The notes under the pieces: generated by a model
The model's input: only the letters and a program-made list of their open reading frames with translations
The model's database searches: none
What the model was told of the DNA's origin: nothing
Program-made: the position numbers and the translations under genes
Part shown: one piece after another, positions 9,653-19,944 of the stretch
Layout of the letters: every line of letters begins with the position of its first letter
Numbering within the stretch: the stretch's first letter is position 1
Assembly (NCBI RefSeq): GCF_009674805.1
Contig: NZ_WKKI01000039.1
Span: 1-38,492 of the forward strand
DNA from: Metabacillus lacus
GTDB taxonomy: Bacteria > Bacillota > Bacilli > Bacillales > Bacillaceae
Direction: 5' to 3'
DNA: 38,492 nucleotides

Positions 9653-9687
9653 GGCTGTCCATATGTAAAGGGTCCTTTGGGGCGGCC
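9653..9687 (+). terminator. Possible terminator after appC
   Basis: GGCTGTCC (9653-9660) pairs with GGGCGGCC (9680-9687), including two G-T pairs, and the loop contains a smaller AAAGG/CCTTT hairpin. The following sequence is only moderately T-rich, so termination may be inefficient. Confidence 0.5.
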
Positions 9688-9759
9688 AACTTCTTCAAAT
9701 TCTTTATATATTTTGGTTCAAGAAAAGTAATACATTGAACAGATAAAAAAACATAATTT

Positions 9760-9769
9760 GGAATAAATA
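9760..9769 (+). promoter_or_regulatory. Possible sigma-F/G-type -10 element before yjbA
   Basis: GGAATAAATA matches the sigma-F -10 pattern GGNRANAATW at all but one informative position. The expected -35 region is poor (AGATA near 9741-9745). I recall yjbA as a sigma-F gene in B. subtilis, which makes the element worth noting, but the sequence support is weak. Confidence 0.3.
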
Positions 9770-9824
9770 AATTCCCCTCTGCCTATACTGAAAGACAAAT
9801 GGTAACGAAGTGAGGGGTAAAAAA

Positions 9825-10577
9825 ATGTTGTTTCTTCATGATGTATGGGTGAATTGGTTTGAAGGGGAAGAGAACGGATATAATATATGTCATTTTCATG
9901 AGTGGAGAAAAGATGACACGGTTGAACTCCTTGATCAAGTTCCCTTAATAAAAGTAGACCCTGTTATGTTTCATTATATTGAAAATGATTTATCTGAGCT
10001 GCCACAAAGTTTGCTCAAAGGTATTCATCAAAAAGCTTACATAAGAAAAAACCATGAGCGTATTCAGCTTGATTATTGTTTTGTGGTCACGGACGGGACA
10101 GGCATACTGGCCATAGATACGATTGGATATTCCATTCCCATTAGAAAGAGCAGGCTGATTCCAAGACAGGAACAGCTGGTGTATGAAATGGTAAAGGACA
10201 TTGAAGCTGACTCCTACCCATTTGAAGCCGCGGAATATTTCAGCAGCAAAGAATATCATATACTGGCGCTTTCTCCAGATCATATGAGAGGGCTGACTAG
10301 GAAAGAACGTCAGCTGAAGCAGCTTTTATTTATGGCCCTCGACCAGCTTCAGGCAACAAAAAACACATCTGAAATCAAGTACTGGTATACAGAATGGAAT
10401 CCGCGAAGATATGAAGAAATTAAAGATCAGGATTTTTCGCAAATATGGGAGCTGCTCTACGAAGAAACGCTGCCGGGCTGGAGTGATAAGCATTTACTGC
10501 TCTGCGAGAATTTAACAAAGGGAAATCCGTTTTTTGAAAAGCTCTGGGAGCTGGAGCAGGAGACCAAGGTCAATTAA
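9825..10577 (+). CDS. yjbA: YjbA, UPF0736 family protein
   Basis: A 250-aa soluble protein of unknown function that I recognise from its N-terminus, [20 protein letters not shown], and the internal IRKNHER and [17 protein letters not shown] blocks, all typical of Bacillus YjbA. There is no signal peptide or membrane segment. A GTG at 9810 is in frame, but GAGGGGT (9812-9818) is correctly spaced for the ATG at 9825. It sits between app and trpS exactly as in B. subtilis and shares a terminator hairpin with the convergent trpS. A forespore role is inferred only from the B. subtilis regulon. Confidence 0.88.
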   Translation: MLFLHDVWVNWFEGEENGYNICHFHEWRKDDTVELLDQVPLIKVDPVMFHYIENDLSELPQSLLKGIHQKAYIRKNHERIQLDYCFVVTDGTGILAIDTIGYSIPIRKSRLIPRQEQLVYEMVKDIEADSYPFEAAEYFSSKEYHILALSPDHMRGLTRKERQLKQLLFMALDQLQATKNTSEIKYWYTEWNPRRYEEIKDQDFSQIWELLYEETLPGWSDKHLLLCENLTKGNPFFEKLWELEQETKVN

Positions 10578-10638
10578 AGCCGACGGTATTATACTTTGAT
10601 GTCAACTGCTATCGTAAAGAATTGTTTTATCCGGATAA

Positions 10639-10665
10639 AAAGCCGCAGCGTTTAGCTGCGGCTTT
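10639..10665. terminator. Bidirectional terminator between yjbA and trpS
   Basis: A perfect 11-bp stem, AAAGCCGCAGC (10639-10649) with GCTGCGGCTTT (10655-10665), lies between the convergent yjbA and trpS genes. A/T-rich tracts are on both sides. Confidence 0.85.
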
Positions 10666-10671
10666 CGTGTA

Positions 10672-11694
<1,023 letters not shown>

Positions 11695-11756
11695 TCAGCG
11701 AGATTGTACTATATCCTGAAGTACTTACAGGGGAGGCTTTTCAGTTGCCAAAATGC

Positions 11757-12018
11757 AAAAAAGGTTCATTCTTCCCCCATTAGTATGGAAGGGACGAATG
11801 AACCGCGGTGCCACCCTGATTATTTCCGTAACTCGAAAATCACTTGCTTATCCTTTTAACGCAAGGAAACGGCTGATCCTACCCAGTTTGCTGCCAAACC
11901 TTCAGTCAGCTGCTCAAAAGTCCATTTCCACAGGCTCCGCTGCCCTTTTCCACCATCCCGGGCTCTCTGAAAGCTTTTACTCTGTGTACTTCTCTTTATC
12001 ATCGCTCAACATTTGATT
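11757..12018 (-). ncRNA. Trp T-box riboswitch leader of trpS
   Basis: Read on the minus strand, the leader contains Stem I with the AGUA-type loop (AAGTACA), the GATGGTG motif and the specifier codon UGG at 11924-11922 in GAAATGGAC. The T-box core AGGGTGGCACCGCGG (about 11816-11802) carries the UGGN bulge that pairs with the tRNA acceptor end. A terminator stem follows, with arms 11795-11803 and 11762-11770 and a U-run ending at 11757. The antiterminator and terminator share the GGTTCATTC strand. Uncharged tRNA-Trp should favour read-through into trpS. The 5' boundary is approximate. Confidence 0.96.
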
Positions 12019-12025
12019 GTGTATC

Positions 12026-12054
12026 ATTATATGAAAGATCAGTAACATTATCAA
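12026..12054 (-). promoter_or_regulatory. Sigma-A promoter of the trpS T-box transcript
   Basis: On the minus strand TTGATA (12054-12049) and TATAAT (12031-12026) are separated by 17 bp, close to the sigma-A consensus. The predicted start point, around 12019, immediately precedes T-box Stem I. Confidence 0.85.
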
Positions 12055-12084
12055 CCAATTTAATTGAAAGAATACCATAGTATT

Positions 12085-12435
12085 TTATTGATAATACATA
12101 AATAGGCCTGCTAACATCAGCACTGCAAGCAGCAGCCCGCTGAGAAAGATAGGTGATACCTCCAATGATACTAACTCTGAAAGGGGACGAATTCTTTCCA
12201 TGTCATCTTTGTCAACTGCACTATTTGTATGAAAAACAGAACGGAAGCTATGGGTAATCGCATCAAAAAAGCCTCCCTGAGTGACAAGGATAAGAAGCCC
12301 GCTGAGCAAAAGAGCTCCAGAAATAAGAAAAGAGATATTGATAAACGAAAGCAAGGTAATCTCACTATACGTGATCAGGGAGATGACAACTGTAAATGCA
12401 AGGGAAACTCCGGTAAGAATGAAAGTCTGTTTCAA
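12085..12435 (-). CDS. Small membrane protein, DUF3899-like
   Basis: A 116-aa integral membrane protein of unknown function. Three hydrophobic segments are visible (about residues 5-25, 29-51 and 94-114) with a hydrophilic loop (about 55-92) between the second and third. The start is TTG at 12435: AAGGAG lies 8 bases upstream, and the nearby ATG is out of frame and stops at once. I assign DUF3899 from overall layout and position beside trpS/opp, with moderate confidence. It is transcribed towards the trpS leader, with only about 30 bp between its stop codon and the T-box promoter. Confidence 0.72.
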   Translation of the reverse strand: MKQTFILTGVSLAFTVVISLITYSEITLLSFINISFLISGALLLSGLLILVTQGGFFDAITHSFRSVFHTNSAVDKDDMERIRPLSELVSLEVSPIFLSGLLLAVLMLAGLFMYYQ

Positions 12436-12860
12436 AGCATGTTCTCCTTAACTTATTTAGAATTGTAAGTAGTATATCAGAAAAACGGAAAACCATGCAG
12501 CAATCTTCCAGTTGAGAGCAGTGTGAAGTATTTACTCAAATTCAACAATTGTTAAACATTTCTATAAATGAAAAACTTATATAATATTGCGGAAACATAA
12601 CAAAAAATACCTTCCTTTACTTTCCATTTAAAAATTCTTTACATAAACCTTCTTTGATGCTTTATAACTGTTATATATAGATAATAAACTGAAAACTCTA
12701 TCAAATTATCTAGGCATATAGTACTATTTTATATCTGCTAATCTATTGGTTTTATTGCATTTGTGTAAATTTTATTAAAAAAATGAATGTACAAACATTT
12801 AAAAAATTGTATAATAAGCCTTGTAAGAATTTTTGCATAACAAAAAGGGAGGTCACATAA
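12436..12860. other. AT-rich intergenic region upstream of opp
   Basis: A 425-bp non-coding stretch between the divergent DUF3899-like gene and oppA. It is very A/T-rich, with no open frame of interest and no recognisable riboswitch. It contains a small palindrome AACAATTGTT near 12544 and the best oppA promoter at 12788-12815. Space of this kind commonly carries nutritional regulator sites (CodY, ScoC), but I see no clear CodY box. Confidence 0.6.
12788..12815 (+). promoter_or_regulatory. Candidate oppA promoter
   Basis: TGTACA (12788-12793), a 16-bp spacer and a perfect TATAAT (12810-12815) lie 45 bp before the oppA start codon. The -35 matches at four of six positions. A second, weaker TTGATG with an AT-rich -10 lies near 12654. 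Confidence 0.55.
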
Positions 12861-14585
12861 GTGAAAAAGTCAAAATATTCACTGCTTTTAGTTTTAACAT
12901 TAGTACTTAGCATGTTTCTATCTGCTTGCTACGGCGGCAGCGGCGGTGGCGGCCAACAAGGCGGCGGCACTGAAGGCGGAAACAACAATGGTGGAAATGG
13001 TGAAGGAACAGAAGAGACTACAGAAAATGTTCCTCAGGAAATCGTTGTATCAGAATCTTCTGAAATTCCAGCAATGGACAGCATCATGGCTCAAGATACA
13101 ATCAGTTTCACAACAATGAACAATGTTAACGAAGGACTTTACCGTTTAAGCCCTGATCAAGAGCCTGTACCTGGTGTAGCTGCAGGTCCGGCAGAAGCTA
13201 ATGAAGATGGCACTGTTTATACTATTAAACTTAAAGATAATGCAAAATGGTCTAACGGCGACCCTGTAACTGCAAACGACTTCGTATTTGCTTGGCAGCG
13301 CGCTGTGAATCCTGACAATGCTTCTCCTTACGGACCTTACATGATGGAAGGAAAAATTGCCGGTGCAACTGAAATCGTTCAAGAAGGCGCTGCTCTTGAC
13401 ACGCTAGGTGTTAAAGCAATCGACGACACGACGCTTGAAGTTACACTTGTAAAACCAATTCCTTTCTTTGAATCACTAATGGCTTTCCCTACGTTCTACC
13501 CGCAAAACCAGAAGTTCGTTGAAGAACAAGGCGAGAACTATGCTAAATCTGCTGAGAATCTTCTATATAACGGACCATTTGTACTTAGCAACTGGGCTGG
13601 TAATACTGCTTCCAGCTGGGAATATGCAAAGAATGACAACTACTGGGACAAAGACAATGTCAGCCTGACAAAGATTTCTTTCAACGTAGTTAAAGATCCT
13701 CAAGCTGCTGTAAACGCATTTGATGCTGGTGAAGTTGACATCACAGGTAAGCTTTCATCTGATGTTGTACCTCTTTATGCAGATGACGAGCGCTTGAAAA
13801 GCTGGTTAGAGCCAGTAATCTTCTGGATTAAATTGAACCAAACAAACGAAGCACTACAAAATGTAAACATTCGTCGCGCAATCGCAACTGCTTTCAATAA
13901 AGAAGATTTAGTAACAACTATTCTTAACAATGGTTCTCAACCTGCAAACTATGCAGTGCCTGCAGAATTCGTAACAAACCCTGAAACTGGCGCGGATTTC
14001 CGTGAAGCTAATGGCGACCTTCTAGAGTACAATGCAGAAGAAGCTAAAAAGCTATGGGAAAAAGGCCTTGAAGAAATCGGACAGTCTGAAGTGAAGCTTG
14101 TCTACCTTGGCGGCGACACTGAAACTGCTAAGAAAACAGATGAGTACATTCGCAATCAGCTAGAAACGAACCTTCCTGGTCTTACTGTAGATGTTCAAAG
14201 CGTTCCATTCAGCGTACGTCTTGACCGCGATAACAAACTGGATTATGATCTTCAGTTTGCTGGATGGGGCCCTGACTACCTTGACCCAATTTCTTTCTCT
14301 GACCTTTGGATCACTGATGGAGGAAACAACAAAATGGCATACTCAAGCGAGCAGTATGACAAATTGTTGAAAGATGCTCAAACAACTCTTGCAACTGAGC
14401 CTGGAAAACGTTTCGAAGCTCTTCAAGAAGCTGAGAGAGTATTGTTAGAAGAAGATGCTGGATTGGCGCCTGTTTACCAACGTACTTCCAATCTTCTGAT
14501 CAACCAAAATATCGAAGGTTTCACATATCACACTGTTGGACCTGAGTACAGCTACAAGTACATCAAGGTTACTGGTGGAGAGTAA
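12861..14585 (+). CDS. oppA: Oligopeptide-binding lipoprotein OppA
   Basis: Extracellular peptide-binding lipoprotein of the Opp importer, 574 aa, SBP_bac_5 family. The signal is MKKSKYSLLLVLTLVLSMFL with lipobox LSAC and Cys23 lipidated. A long Gly/Asn-rich linker (about 25-55) then precedes the binding domain. Conserved blocks include YTIKLKDNAKWSNGDPVTANDFVFAW and NVNIRRAIATAFNKEDL. The GTG start at 12861 follows AAAGGGAGGTC. Codon use differs from its neighbours (Arg almost always CGT/CGC, frequent AAC and GCT), as expected for a very highly expressed gene. A terminator follows, so oppA is probably made in excess over oppBCDF. Confidence 0.95.
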   Translation: MKKSKYSLLLVLTLVLSMFLSACYGGSGGGGQQGGGTEGGNNNGGNGEGTEETTENVPQEIVVSESSEIPAMDSIMAQDTISFTTMNNVNEGLYRLSPDQEPVPGVAAGPAEANEDGTVYTIKLKDNAKWSNGDPVTANDFVFAWQRAVNPDNASPYGPYMMEGKIAGATEIVQEGAALDTLGVKAIDDTTLEVTLVKPIPFFESLMAFPTFYPQNQKFVEEQGENYAKSAENLLYNGPFVLSNWAGNTASSWEYAKNDNYWDKDNVSLTKISFNVVKDPQAAVNAFDAGEVDITGKLSSDVVPLYADDERLKSWLEPVIFWIKLNQTNEALQNVNIRRAIATAFNKEDLVTTILNNGSQPANYAVPAEFVTNPETGADFREANGDLLEYNAEEAKKLWEKGLEEIGQSEVKLVYLGGDTETAKKTDEYIRNQLETNLPGLTVDVQSVPFSVRLDRDNKLDYDLQFAGWGPDYLDPISFSDLWITDGGNNKMAYSSEQYDKLLKDAQTTLATEPGKRFEALQEAERVLLEEDAGLAPVYQRTSNLLINQNIEGFTYHTVGPEYSYKYIKVTGGE

Positions 14586-14633
14586 AATAAAACCATTTAC
14601 CGATGCGTACAAAATGGTATAATTGATTTGGGG

Positions 14634-14669
14634 AAGAGAGTATATGAATCTCAATATACTCTCTTTTTA
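14634..14669 (+). terminator. Intra-operon terminator between oppA and oppB
   Basis: A perfect 12-bp inverted repeat, AAGAGAGTATAT (14634-14645) with ATATACTCTCTT (14654-14665), runs into TTTTT. It should end a large share of oppA transcripts, with read-through supplying oppBCDF. This is a common way to make binding protein in excess. Confidence 0.88.
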
Positions 14670-14728
14670 CCTGTAAAAAATGTCGAATTATGTATGGCGG
14701 ATTTTGATTTATTTTAGGAGGTGCACAA

Positions 14729-15658
14729 ATGGTCAGATACTTGGCTCAGCGTATATTTTATATGCTACTTACGTTGTTTATCATTGCTTCATTAACCTTT
14801 TTCCTCATGAAACTGATTCCTGGTACTCCTTTTGCGAATGCCAATAAGTTGACGCCTGCACAGCTGCAGATCATGATAGATAAATATGGTCTTGATCAGC
14901 CCGTGCCAGTGCAGTATTTTAACTATATGGCCAATATCGTCAGGGGAGATCTTGGGATATCTTTTCAGTTCAACAACACCCCTGTAACAGATCTCATTAT
15001 AAACCGTATGGGTCCTTCTCTTATTCTCGGTTTTCAGGCTATGCTGGTGGGTACTATTTTAGGTATTTTACTGGGTATATTGGGGGCATTAAGGCAAAAC
15101 ACATGGGTCGATTATGGATCTACTTTCTTTGCGGTAATAGGAAAATCTATTCCTTCATTCGTTTTTGCCGGCCTTCTTCAATACTACCTTGCATTAAAAC
15201 TGGGTTTATTCCCTGTTCTTTTCTGGAAAGGATTTGAATACAGCATTCTGCCGACAATCGCGCTGGCAATGTTCCCAATTTCCATTGCAGCGAGATTTAT
15301 GAGAACAGAAATGATAGAGGTTTTAGGCTCAGATTATATTACTCTTGCTAAAGCAAAGGGTGCAAGCTATTGGGAAATTGCTATAAAACACGCACTCCGG
15401 AATGCACTGATTCCTGTAGTCACAGTTTTAGGGCCTCTGACCGTTTCTTTGATGACAGGTTCACTTGTTATTGAAAGAATCTTTGCCATACCAGGTATCG
15501 GCGAACAGTTTGTTAAATCGATTAACGTATTGGACTACCCAGTGATTATGGGTACCAACCTGGTTTTTGCTGCTTTATTTGTGTTTATTGTTTTAGTAGT
15601 GGATCTGCTTTACGGCGTAATTGATCCTCGAATTCGTGTAGCGGGAGGTAAACAATAA
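14729..15658 (+). CDS. oppB: Oligopeptide permease OppB
   Basis: Inner-membrane permease of the Opp importer, 309 aa. N-terminal MVRYLAQRIFYMLLTLFII starts the first of six expected membrane segments. LDQPVPVQYFNY and the EAA loop AKAKGASYWEIAIKHALRNALIP are characteristic, and it ends YGVIDPRIRV. TAGGAGGTG precedes the ATG. The stop codon shares its last A with the oppC start (TAATG), so the pair is translationally coupled. Confidence 0.95.
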   Translation: MVRYLAQRIFYMLLTLFIIASLTFFLMKLIPGTPFANANKLTPAQLQIMIDKYGLDQPVPVQYFNYMANIVRGDLGISFQFNNTPVTDLIINRMGPSLILGFQAMLVGTILGILLGILGALRQNTWVDYGSTFFAVIGKSIPSFVFAGLLQYYLALKLGLFPVLFWKGFEYSILPTIALAMFPISIAARFMRTEMIEVLGSDYITLAKAKGASYWEIAIKHALRNALIPVVTVLGPLTVSLMTGSLVIERIFAIPGIGEQFVKSINVLDYPVIMGTNLVFAALFVFIVLVVDLLYGVIDPRIRVAGGKQ

Positions 15659-16686
15659 TGGCTGATAAACTAGATAAATACACCAAAGACATGTTTGAAC
15701 CCGCGAAGATCGATTCGTCTGCAAGTGAAAGAATTGACAAGCCCAGTTTAAGTTACTGGCAGGATGCCTGGCTTCGTGTCAGAAAAAACAAAGCTGCTGT
15801 AGCCAGTATTTTTATCCTGCTATTTTTAATCATCATGGCACTTGTAGGTCCTTTTTTAACCGGCTATGGTGCTAACACTCAAAACCTGCCTCATGCCAAC
15901 ATGCCGCCAAAGATTCAGGGGCTGGAAAATATCAGCTGGCTTCCATTTGACGGGACAAGAGCTTCAAAAGATGGAACCATTGTTAATGTTTATGAGCAAA
16001 AAAATATTGAAGAGTATTATTGGTTTGGCACAGATGGATTGGGGCGCGATCTTTTCACACGGTTGTGGAAAGGAACTCAAATTTCTGTTTATATAGCACT
16101 TCTGGCAGCTTTCATTGATATGGTAATCGGAGTTGCCTATGGCGCCATTTCCGCCTATTACGGCGGCAGGGTAGACAGTGTGATGCAGCGTATCGTGGAA
16201 ATACTCGTTGGAATACCTAACCTGGTATTAATTGTCTTGCTGATCCTGATTCTTGAGCCTGGTATTATTTCGATTACGATTGCCCTGTCTATTACAGGCT
16301 GGGTAGGCATGGCGCGTGTTGTCCGCGGTCAGGTATTGAAACTAAAGGCTCAGGAATTTGTACTGGCTTCCATGACACTTGGATCTGATAACAAGCGGAT
16401 TATCTGGAAACATCTCATTCCGAACCTTGCTGGAGTTATTATTATTAACACTATGTTTACGATACCCAGCGCAATCTTTTTTGAAGCGTTTTTAAGCTTT
16501 ATTGGATTAGGTCTGAAAGCTCCTTTAGCTTCACTAGGAACATTAATTGATGACGGATTTAAAACACTTCGTTTGTATCCGCACTTATTGCTATTCCCGG
16601 CAATTGTAATTAGTGTCATAATGATTTGCTTTAATATGCTGGCTGATGGTCTGCGCGATGCGCTGGATCCTAAAATGCGCGATTAA
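15658..16686 (+). CDS. oppC: Oligopeptide permease OppC
   Basis: Second Opp permease, 342 aa. A soluble N-terminus of about 45 residues is followed by a membrane segment (AAVASIFILLFLIIMALVGP). An insert of about 60 residues then precedes YWFGTDGLGRDLFTRLWKGTQ, the OppC hallmark. The EAA loop reads ASMTLGSDNKRIIWKHLIPNLAG, and it ends [13 protein letters not shown]. It is longer than AppC in this window because of the extended extracytoplasmic loop, the usual difference between Opp and App/Dpp-type permeases. Confidence 0.95.
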   Translation: MADKLDKYTKDMFEPAKIDSSASERIDKPSLSYWQDAWLRVRKNKAAVASIFILLFLIIMALVGPFLTGYGANTQNLPHANMPPKIQGLENISWLPFDGTRASKDGTIVNVYEQKNIEEYYWFGTDGLGRDLFTRLWKGTQISVYIALLAAFIDMVIGVAYGAISAYYGGRVDSVMQRIVEILVGIPNLVLIVLLILILEPGIISITIALSITGWVGMARVVRGQVLKLKAQEFVLASMTLGSDNKRIIWKHLIPNLAGVIIINTMFTIPSAIFFEAFLSFIGLGLKAPLASLGTLIDDGFKTLRLYPHLLLFPAIVISVIMICFNMLADGLRDALDPKMRD

Positions 16687-16705
16687 TAAAGGCAGGTGAA
16701 TGATT

Positions 16706-17749
16706 TTGGATAAAATGTTAGAAGTAAAAGATTTGAATATTTCTTTCCATACTTTTGCCGGTGAAGTACAGGCAATCAGGGGAGTCAGCTTTGACTTGTA
16801 CAAAGGTGAAACACTCGCTATTGTAGGGGAATCGGGTTCAGGTAAATCTGTAACGACAAAATCAATTATGAAGCTGCTTCCTGAAAGTAACTCAGAAATC
16901 AAAAAGGGGCAAATTCTGTTTGAAGGCAAGGATTTAGCAAAACTGAATGACAGGCAGATGCAAAAGATCAGAGGAAAAGACATCTCGATGATTTTCCAGG
17001 ATCCAATGACATCCTTAAATCCTACTATGAAAGTCGGCAAGCAAATCGTCGAGCCGATTCTTAAACATCAAAATCTCAGTAAATCTGCTGCAAAGGAAAG
17101 AGCACTTGACCTGCTTCGCCTAGTCGGCATTCCGCAGCCTGAAGCAAGATTCAATCAGTTTCCCCACCAGTTTTCTGGTGGTATGAGACAGAGGGTTGTC
17201 ATTGCCATTGCCCTTGCATGCAATCCAAAAGTGCTCATTGCTGATGAACCTACTACTGCGCTAGATGTAACAATTCAGGCGCAAATTCTTGAGCTGATGA
17301 AAGATCTGCAAAAGAAGATTGATACATCTATTATCTTTATTACACATGATTTGGGTGTTGTGGCAAACGTTGCTGACAGGGTAGCGGTTATGTACGGCGG
17401 TAAAATCGTTGAGATTGGGACTGTGGATGAAATTTTCTACAACCCTCAGCATCCTTATACATGGGGATTGTTAAGCTCTATGCCAAGCCTTGAGGCTTCT
17501 GAAGCGAATTTATATGCAATTCCGGGAACACCTCCCAATTTGCTGCATCCTCCAAAAGGAGATGCCTTTGCACCACGTAACGAGTTCGCACTTAAAATAG
17601 ATACAGAAAAACAACCGCCGTTCTTTAAAGTGTCTGATACTCATTATGCTGCTACATGGCTGCTGCATCCGGATGCGCCAAAAGTAGTGCCGCCTGAAGC
17701 AATACAGGTGCGCAGGCGCCAGTTCCCTGCACTAAAGGAGGGAAAATAA
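16706..17749 (+). CDS. oppD: Oligopeptide ABC transporter ATPase OppD
   Basis: ATPase of the Opp importer. Walker [10 protein letters not shown]-loop [11 protein letters not shown], signature FSGGMRQRV, Walker [13 protein letters not shown] and H-loop ITHDLGV are all present. The C-terminal oligo_HPY tail lacks the Cys cluster found in AppD ([12 protein letters not shown] in place of CRFAPRC). Start choice: an ATG at 16700 is only one base from AGGTG (16694-16698), whereas TTG at 16706 is 7 bases away and is preferred; both give nearly the same protein (349 or 347 aa). Confidence 0.93.
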   Translation: MDKMLEVKDLNISFHTFAGEVQAIRGVSFDLYKGETLAIVGESGSGKSVTTKSIMKLLPESNSEIKKGQILFEGKDLAKLNDRQMQKIRGKDISMIFQDPMTSLNPTMKVGKQIVEPILKHQNLSKSAAKERALDLLRLVGIPQPEARFNQFPHQFSGGMRQRVVIAIALACNPKVLIADEPTTALDVTIQAQILELMKDLQKKIDTSIIFITHDLGVVANVADRVAVMYGGKIVEIGTVDEIFYNPQHPYTWGLLSSMPSLEASEANLYAIPGTPPNLLHPPKGDAFAPRNEFALKIDTEKQPPFFKVSDTHYAATWLLHPDAPKVVPPEAIQVRRRQFPALKEGK

Positions 17750-18691
17750 ATGGCTAATCGTGAAAAATTACTAGAGGTTAAAAATTTAAAGCAGCATTTC
17801 AATGTTGGTAAACCGAATATGGTAAAAGCCATTGATGATATATCCTTCGATATTTACAGAGGGGAAACGCTAGGTCTTGTTGGAGAGTCCGGATGTGGAA
17901 AATCAACTACCGGACGAACAATTATACGCCTGTATGATGCTACTGACGGCCAGGTTGTTTTTGAGGGCGAAGATGTTCATGGTAAAAAGAACCGTAAAAA
18001 GTTGAAAGAATTTAACCGGAAAATGCAAATGATTTTCCAGGATCCTTACGCGTCTCTTAATCCAAGAATGAAAGTAGTAGATATCATTGCAGAAGGCATC
18101 GATATTCACGGACTTGCTAAATCACCTGAAGAACGCAAGCAGAGAGTGTATGACCTTCTTGAGACTGTTGGGTTGAATAAAGAACACGCCAACCGTTTTC
18201 CTCATGAATTCAGCGGCGGACAGCGCCAGCGTATCGGTATAGCGCGCGCCCTGGCTGTAGAGCCTGATTTCATCATTGCTGATGAGCCGATCTCTGCACT
18301 GGATGTTTCCATCCAGGCACAGGTAGTGAACTTGATGAAACAGCTGCAAAAGGAAAAAGGATTAACTTATCTCTTTATCGCGCATGATTTGTCAATGGTG
18401 AAATATATCAGTGACCGGATTGGTGTTATGTATTTTGGCAAGCTTGTGGAACTGGCTGATGCAGAAGAGCTATACAACAATCCAATTCACCCTTACACTC
18501 AGTCACTGCTGTCTGCGATTCCGCTGCCGGATCCTAATTATGAGCGTACCCGCGTGCGCAAAAAGTATGATCCTTCCCAGCATAAGCTGAAAGCAGGGGA
18601 AGAGCCTCAGTTTAGAGAAGTGAAGCCTGGTCATTTTGTAATGTGCTCCGAAGAAGAGTTTAAGGAATATCAGGACAAGTATGCTAAGTAA
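17750..18691 (+). CDS. oppF: Oligopeptide ABC transporter ATPase OppF
   Basis: Partner ATPase of OppD, 313 aa. Walker [10 protein letters not shown]-loop [11 protein letters not shown], signature [10 protein letters not shown], Walker [13 protein letters not shown] and H-loop IAHDLSM are visible. The tail is short and ends in a Glu/Lys-rich stretch without the AppF-type cysteines. The ATG at 17750 follows the oppD stop directly, with GGAGGGAAAA as ribosome site. It is the last gene of oppABCDF. Confidence 0.95.
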   Translation: MANREKLLEVKNLKQHFNVGKPNMVKAIDDISFDIYRGETLGLVGESGCGKSTTGRTIIRLYDATDGQVVFEGEDVHGKKNRKKLKEFNRKMQMIFQDPYASLNPRMKVVDIIAEGIDIHGLAKSPEERKQRVYDLLETVGLNKEHANRFPHEFSGGQRQRIGIARALAVEPDFIIADEPISALDVSIQAQVVNLMKQLQKEKGLTYLFIAHDLSMVKYISDRIGVMYFGKLVELADAEELYNNPIHPYTQSLLSAIPLPDPNYERTRVRKKYDPSQHKLKAGEEPQFREVKPGHFVMCSEEEFKEYQDKYAK

Positions 18692-18714
18692 AAAGCTTAA
18701 AAGTTAATACCTTT

Positions 18715-18748
18715 AGAGGCACCCGGGAAACTGGTGCTTCTTTTTTTT
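18715..18748 (+). terminator. Intrinsic terminator of the opp operon
   Basis: AGAGGCACC (18715-18723) pairs with GGTGCTTCT (18732-18740) with one G-T pair, followed by eight or more T. Confidence 0.9.
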
Positions 18749-18799
18749 GAAGTTAATAGAAGGCCCGGTAAAAAGGGGAGACGCAAAGTGAAAGCCACA

Positions 18800-19000
18800 A
18801 TACAAATATAAACGGAGAAATTCCACCTATTCAAAAAAAACAAAGAAAATGGACTCCGATAAACGGAAGATTTCCGTCTATGCACTTATAAAGCCTTAAA
18901 ATGACTGATTTTCAGCAGCTTAAGCGGAATTCATTCCCTTATTTTCTCTAAAAATCGGCCTACTCTGAATGTAACCGGAATTCCTACGCTTATTTTTTAA
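18800..19000. repeat. Array of four CGGAA...TTCC palindromic units
   Basis: Four degenerate palindromic units, core CGGAR-N-ATTCC often preceded by TAA and followed by pyrimidine-rich CTTATTT, occur with CGGAA/G at 18813, 18864, 18925 and 18976 (steps of 51, 61 and 51 bp). No gene lies in 18749-19081; this array is the only structure there. A similar array occurs at 38246-38375. Function unknown. Confidence 0.6.
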
Positions 19001-19081
19001 AGAGATGGGAAAGTACCTTATTTCATGCTGCAACAAGTACCCGCTGGATTCATATCCAAAAATTTCCACTGTAATGAAAGA

Positions 19082-19764
19082 TTAATGCAGCAGATCGGGC
19101 AGTGCTTGCTCTGCATTGTTGAGGGAAATGTGAAGCCTTTTCAATTCAGGTGTGTAGGAAGCGTAAAAGATTTCTTCCACTTCTATTTGATAGGAATGTG
19201 CTATTTCATTGTGGAGCCAGTGTTCCGTCAATCCAAATCTTTTCAGAACCCTGCCATACACTTCGCCTTCAACAATGACCGGAAATGCAATGTGGCCAGA
19301 GCTGTTCTTCGTTTTTATATGGAGAGTGTCCCATTTGCCTCAACTACGGCCAATTTAACATCCTCAATATTAAAAACTTCCTTCTCTCTCAGCATCATTA
19401 AGATATTATCGATTGGATAGCCAATGCTTTTCAGATTCCCTTTTAGCAGGCTCCCATTTTCAATAACGATTACAGGCGGAAAAGACAGGAATTTTCCTGC
19501 TTTTCTTTTGGATAGCTTGATTAAGACGACAATTCTTTGAAGAAAGGCAATAAGAATAATGGCTGCAACTGTATGAATATGGTGAATATCTGGATCAGCA
19601 ATATCTGCTCCTACTACTGCCCCAAGTGAAATAACAATGAAAAAATCAAATACAGGCAGTTCTCCGATAGATCTCCGCCCCATGAACAAGGCAATGATTA
19701 AAAGCAGGGGAAGGATCGTGAATATTCTCCCTGACACAATCAGTAAGTCTTTTACAATCTCCAT
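19082..19764 (-). pseudogene. DUF421 (YetF-like) membrane protein gene, frameshifted
   Basis: The first 149 codons (19764-19315) encode a DUF421-type protein: three membrane segments (about 10-28, 37-54 and 62-80), then LSFPPVIVIENGSLLKGN and a GYPIDNILMMLRE helix, breaking at ANGTLSI. The missing C-terminus is intact in another frame down to the stop at 19084-19082: KTKNSSGHIAFPVIVEGEV, then GRVLKRFGLTEHW and so on. One lost base near 19317 explains this; restoring a T would give LSILKTKN and about 228 aa, the normal family length. GGAGGT precedes the ATG. It is either a recent pseudogene or a sequencing error. The family is of unknown function, linked to spores in B. subtilis paralogues. 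Confidence 0.88.
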
Positions 19765-19944
19765 AGAGTACCTCCATGTTGGATTTGACCCAATAAGAAA
19801 AGTTGCGTTTTACTCTTCCCTAAAGAGGGTAATATTATCATGTTTGGAGAAACCGGGCATATTAGCACCTTTCTTTCTTATCTTTAAGAAAAGCTCAATT
19901 TCTTTTATACTGAAACAGTAACTTTGACAGGGGGATAGACAGAC

